In this document: positions 59,986 through 64,000 of the stretch, piece after piece | How the letters are laid out: each line of letters begins with the position of its first letter | How positions within the stretch are numbered: position 1 is the first letter of the stretch | Source of the DNA: Puccinia triticina | Taxonomy: Eukaryota > Basidiomycota > Pucciniomycetes > Pucciniales > Pucciniaceae | NCBI RefSeq assembly: GCF_026914185.1 | Contig: NC_070569.1 | Coordinates: 4,836,001-4,900,000 of the forward strand | DNA: 64,000 bases | Reading direction: 5' to 3' | The notes under the pieces: model-generated | Seen by the model: the letters and a program-made list of their open reading frames with translations, nothing else | Database searches by the model: none | Told to the model about the DNA's origin: nothing | Program-made: the position numbers and the translations under genes

Positions 59986-60881
59986 GCTTTTGGTGGGGGA
60001 TGGTGGGAAAGTCGTAGCTGTTGAGGGTCGGTCTTATAGGGGGGCTGGTGGTGATGGGGGTGAGGCGGTCAACCGGATGGGCGAGTGGAACAGGGGGAGG
60101 GTGAAGGGTGTGGGGCAAAGGGTATGGGGTTGGCCGTGGTGGTGGAGGTGGATGGGCGAGTGGAGTGATGTGGAAGGGAATGGGCCGGATGGTGCGGTGA
60201 TGTGGGAGATGGATTAAAGATTAAACAAGGTTGCGCGGGCTGAAAGGAGCTATAACGTTGAAGGTTGAAAGGTTGGAGAATAAGCTCAAGGAGTATATGT
60301 ATGTATGCCGGATGCAGACAGATAACAAACTTGGTGGATTTCTGGGCAGAGTTTGAACGCTGTGGTCGATGGAAAATTTGCCAAGTGCTATATCTAAGAC
60401 TATATCTATCACAACCCTTAATGGTCGATGCAAAACAAAGCAAAATATCAAAGCTGGCTCCGGGCCGAGTGGGTATGTGTTGAATGGGGGATTGCTGGGG
60501 GACAGTGGTGGTTGCTTATATGGGGCCCGTGGTCCCAGGGCTCTCCTCGGGAAAACACATTACTTCTGATTGTTTTTTGCAAGGAGAGCTCAGACAACCG
60601 GACATGATGTGGGATAATCTTGGTGCTCATCATCCTCACGTACCTTGCCGGAAAGCCAAAGCGATAATCATTAGGTTTGAAGTATGTAAAAATTTTTTTT
60701 ACCTGTGGCCCGATATCCAAGGATACCGTTCCACATTAAGAATTACTTAGGGTATTTTCAACTCTTGGGGCTTGGGCCCCGCCCTCACAAAAAGTGTCCA
60801 CGCCACTCCTCCGCAAGATTATCCCGGAGAAAGTTGGGTGATTCAGAGAACTTTACTCCGCAGCTCCGTCAACATTGTAGG

Positions 60882-61585
60882 CAATGGTGAAACCACTGCG
60901 CTGCGCTGACATCAGCAGCACTTTTAGCCCAGCGCAGTGGTCTACCGCTGATCCTCCAGCCCAATCAGCATTAGCGCAGCAGTTAGAGTGCTGCGCTAAC
61001 GCTGAATTCAGTGGTTTGCCGCGGACACCTGCTGTTGATCAGCATTAGCGCAGCGCCGCTGAAGGGCGCTAACGCTTAAAATCAGCGCAGCGCAGCGGAA
61101 TGACCGCTGACAGCCGCTGACCTCTTTTTTGGCATCAGCGCGCTGATTTTGCTGTGCCCCACCAGGCGCTGAACATGGCTGCAGTGACAGCGGCGCTGCC
61201 AGCGTGTTACCTACATAGTTTCATTCATTCAATCAAGCTCCCCACCACCTGTTTGCCCCCCATTGGACCTCACCTGGTCCTTATGAACATGTTGGGGCAC
61301 CACAAAATTAGTGCGCTGACCCTGAAAAAGTGGTCAGCGGCCGTCAGTGGTCATTCAGCGGCCATTCCGCTGCGCTGCGCTGATTTCAGCGGATTTCTGC
61401 TGAAAACAGTGTTCAGCATAACGGTTGACCACTGACTGACCACTGATTCAGCGGCGCTGAAATCTGCAGGTTTTTGCGGTGAAAATGATCAGCGGTTAGT
61501 GCAGCGCTTGCCCTGCTGATTTTCAGCGCAGTACAGCGCTCCCAAAAACCGCTGCGGTGTTTGCAGCGCAGTGGATTCACCATTG
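60882..61585. mobile_element. MITE of the CAA-ended family, 704 bp, target duplication TTGTAGG
   Basis: Ends CAATGGTGAAACCACTGCGC / GCGCAGTGGATTCACCATTG. TTGTAGG flanks it at 60875-60881 and 61586-61592. The body is saturated with 'gcgctgatttcagcg'-type palindromic words. The TIR is shared with 9272 and 26978. Confidence 0.85.
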
Positions 61586-61592
61586 TTGTAGG

Positions 61593-63117
61593 GCTCTGAG
61601 CAGGGGAAAAGTAAAGCACGTAAAATAATAAAGCTCCACAAAAGTAAACCATAAAATAAAGCTCCGCTGCATAAAGAAGATAACTCCACAAAAATGCAAG
61701 AAAACAGCTGTAAAGCAAGCACAAACATAACACATATAAACACTGCAAAAAAAACTGTGTCAACTGTGAGCAGTTGACATGTGGTAACTCTGAGGAAGCT
61801 TGTGGTCTTACACCAGCCTTACTCAAGGTTTGACTCAACCCAAGCTTCAATGCACAGTCACTGTGCACCTTGCACAGTGACTGTGCCAACAAAGACACTT
61901 GTGCATTCATGTGGAGTTACAATGGCAGCTTGGCTTGAGTATCCTGCATGTCAACTGCAAGCAGTTGTCCAAGTTTTTTTTGCAGTGAAAGTAAGTCCGC
62001 AACATAAAAGAAGCACAACAGTCCGCGAAAGAGAGTCTGTGGGGAGTATGAGGTAGAATCCTCCCTCCCCCACCGTGGTTTTAAAGAGAAAATTAAGAGA
62101 ACTAAAAGATATCCTCTGCCTGCCTCCCACACATGCCATCCATTAACTCCGTTCACACGCGCACACTTGTCATCCACCAAACGCTATACACACGCACACA
62201 CATCATCTGCCAAGCTCTGCTCTCATGCTAACTCCTGTCGTCTCCGCCGCTTGCCTTCAACCACCGTCAAACTCCTCTCCCTAGCTTCCATGCCCCTGTC
62301 TAGCCCATGATGTCAGGATCCCACAGGCCGCCTCCGCCCCAGCTCCGCCCGCTTTGGCTGCCACAGCTTCACCCAATCACTGCCTCCGCTAGCCAGTCCG
62401 CGCTGGCAAGTTCCGCCGTCAAGCTCCGCGCGCTGCCGCCTTCAGTTGTGCGCTCCGCTCTGCTTACTTCCACATTGTCTGCGCTCTGCACTGATTGCTC
62501 CGTGGACAATTTGACACATGTTTCAGAATTGATCACCACACCATGAGGAGTTATGCTTTTTTTCTGCCATAGGAGTTATGGTTTTTTTTGCCATTTTTGA
62601 AAAAATTAAAAATCCAACTACTGTTTTGTATTCCCATTTTTGACTTGTGACTACCAAATTGCGCCTGGGTCAATTTTTGGTCCGGGAAACCCAGGCGCAA
62701 TATTGGGTAGCAGTACACCCAACGTAAATTGTGTTTGGCAGTTGGAAATGAAAAATAGGGCAGTCCATTAACCAAGACCCTTATATCATAGGTGACAGGT
62801 CTTTTACATAGATTTCTTTCACCAAAATGTTACTTCTTAGTCACTCATATGTGACATATTAATTTATTATTATTTACATTTGATTTTATATGTGTTACGC
62901 TGGCTTGCGCTGCGTAGCCAGCTGACAAGATATTCCCAGCTGCGGTTACACCAGCCAGCTGAGAGTGATTCCTCTGGGAGAGCTGGTGTATGTGTAAGCC
63001 CCCCTCTTCCTTTGGGGTTCACAAGTTTACATAACCCCTGTCACACCCTTGTAAATAGCCCAGTCTCATTCCTTCTCTGGCTCAGTAGAGGGTCGTGAAA
63101 CTGAATTCATCTCTTTG
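61593..63117. other. No gene; hairpin and possible LTR-like leader
   Basis: Contains a perfect 12-bp hairpin, TTGCGCCTGGGT / ACCCAGGCGCAA (62659-62700). From about 62893 ('tgttacgctgg') to 63117 the sequence looks like the end of an LTR, with 'ccagctgacaag' and 'accagccagctgagag' words, directly before a spliced small frame. Neither LTR boundary is proven. Confidence 0.3.
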
Positions 63118-63463
63118 ATGCAAACAGATCCGACGCACGTGAGCAGCAAGGTTAGGCTCGTGGAAAATCCCGGCCCACGTTTGCTCATCGAAAGAATCTC
63201 AGCTAGCACCAAAGGTAAGCGGCTGCAGAGATCTAACGACAAGCTGTTCAGATAGTTGCTAATGCGCTATCCCTTTTTCTTAGACAGAACTGTCGAAGTT
63301 AAACAGACCGATCGCACCGATACCGCTCAAAGAGCAGGAGAACATATCGGTGAGTGACTCGTGTAGCTTCATAAGCAGAAACAAAAGGCAAACGCTAATG
63401 AGACGTTGATCTATATTAGACAACGTCGCATTGCTTCTTAGCCGTTTTGCCGAAGGCAAGTGA
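63118..63463 (+). CDS. Spliced small ORF, 68 residues, unknown (possibly gag N-terminus)
   Basis: Three exons (63118-63214, 63284-63349, 63420-63463) join with consistent phase. The predicted residues include PGPRLLIERISAS, then TVEVKQTDRTDTAQRAG, then NVALLLSRFAEGK and a stop. Both introns (69 and 70 bp) have good donors (GTAAGC, GTGAGT) and TAG acceptors. The terminal AAG TGA also reads as a donor (AA|GTGAGA), so the gene may continue. I do not recognise the protein. The upstream LTR-like sequence suggests the start of a retrotransposon gag, which is inference only. Confidence 0.4.
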
Positions 63464-64000
63464 GAACGCACTCAGGTCCAAAGACCAATTGTACCATCGC
63501 CAAGCGATAACTTTTCCATTTCATCTCTATCACTCTATCATCTATCCAAAGTAGAGAGCGGCGCTTGTACCTGCTCCTAGGTAAATTTTCTATCATTCAG
63601 GATGTTTTATTTCACTCAGATTATCATTTGTTTAGAGATAGTTTCAAGAGTCTGATACAAATATAACTCCTAGTTCTTTGAAGTTTTTCAAGCTCTTTCC
63701 TCTTTTCTCTTCTTCCTCTCAGCAGAGAACTGACACCCTTCTCTCTGAGCCAGTAATCAAACCCCCCTGTGTTTGGTCCTAGAACCACTCTAGGCTCTCC
63801 ACCTTGTCCCTTGTGCCTGTTACAGCTCACTCTCAGTGAAGGACTAACAGAGTCCTTACAGTATGTATGTACACCAGCCCACCAAGAGGGATCCTTCTTG
63901 GCAAGCTGGTACATGTATACGGCCAAACTAAAAAACGCTTCCAGGTTTGTTAAGCTGAATCTGATTTCTTCATTTCAGCCCCATCCAAATTTTTGAAGCA
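63464..64000. other. No gene recognised at window end
   Basis: Short open frames only. Near 63873-63915 'ccaccaagagggatccttcttggcaagctgg' resembles the subrepeats of the giant element's arms, so a relative may lie beyond the window. Confidence 0.3.

Larger units (their letters stand above)
55579..60766 (-). mobile_element. Full-length Mutator-like element, 5.2 kb, target duplication GGGCTTGGG
   Basis: Terminal repeats of about 30 bp: CAAACCTGAATGTACCCTAA at the left, and the complement of CAAGAGTTGAAAATACCCTA at the right, both continuing 'GTAATTC.TAA'. The 9-10 bp word GGGGCTTGGG flanks it at 55569-55578 and 60767-60776, as expected for Mutator. It contains one spliced transposase gene and a solo LTR (58272-59172) inserted later. 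Confidence 0.85.

Overview
The window looks like nuclear DNA of a repeat-rich basidiomycete. A rust fungus (Pucciniales) is the best guess. The real genes are cut by many short GT-AG introns of about 50-100 bp. They encode conserved eukaryotic housekeeping proteins. The transposons (spliced Mutator-like, Tc1/IS630-like, Ty3/Gypsy, solo LTRs, many MITEs) fit the bloated genomes of rusts. The lineage is inferred from style, not from a marker gene.

Host genes lie in islands. They are a leucine-rich-repeat protein (6.2-8.7 kb, +), complex I subunit NDUFB4 (28.7-29.2 kb, -), an RRM/RS-domain SR protein (34.4-35.6 kb, +), a nucleolar FKBP prolyl isomerase of the FPR4 type (36.5-38.1 kb, +), ketopantoate hydroxymethyltransferase (40.9-42.2 kb, -) divergent from Arp2/3 subunit ARPC4 (42.8-44.1 kb, +), and a Ser/Thr-rich membrane protein (47.8-49.0 kb, -). 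For most of them I could close spliced reading frames exactly, with matching intron phases.

The rest is mobile or repetitive DNA. The most striking structure is 9.14-25.30 kb. Both ends carry the same terminal word in inverted orientation. Both then run through a 28-bp palindromic satellite into the same roughly 0.7-kb repeat block, ending near 10.39 and 17.91 kb. The unique core holds a spliced DD34E (Tc1/IS630-like) transposase and, convergent to it, a second gene with a SAM-like C-terminus. I read this as one giant terminal-inverted-repeat transposon of about 16 kb. Its right satellite has expanded to about 132 copies while its left has only two or three. Its left arm holds a MITE (7-bp target duplication) and its right arm holds a 2.9-kb CACTA-like element (CCT target duplication).

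At 55.58-60.77 kb lies a complete Mutator-like element with a 9-10 bp target duplication. Its five-exon transposase is interrupted by a 901-bp solo LTR and has Asn where the first catalytic Asp is expected. A second solo LTR of the same family (26.10-27.45 kb) itself contains a MITE. At 3.6-5.7 kb there is another nested stack built of 21-bp tandem arrays. No tRNA, rRNA, CRISPR or prokaryotic feature was seen.
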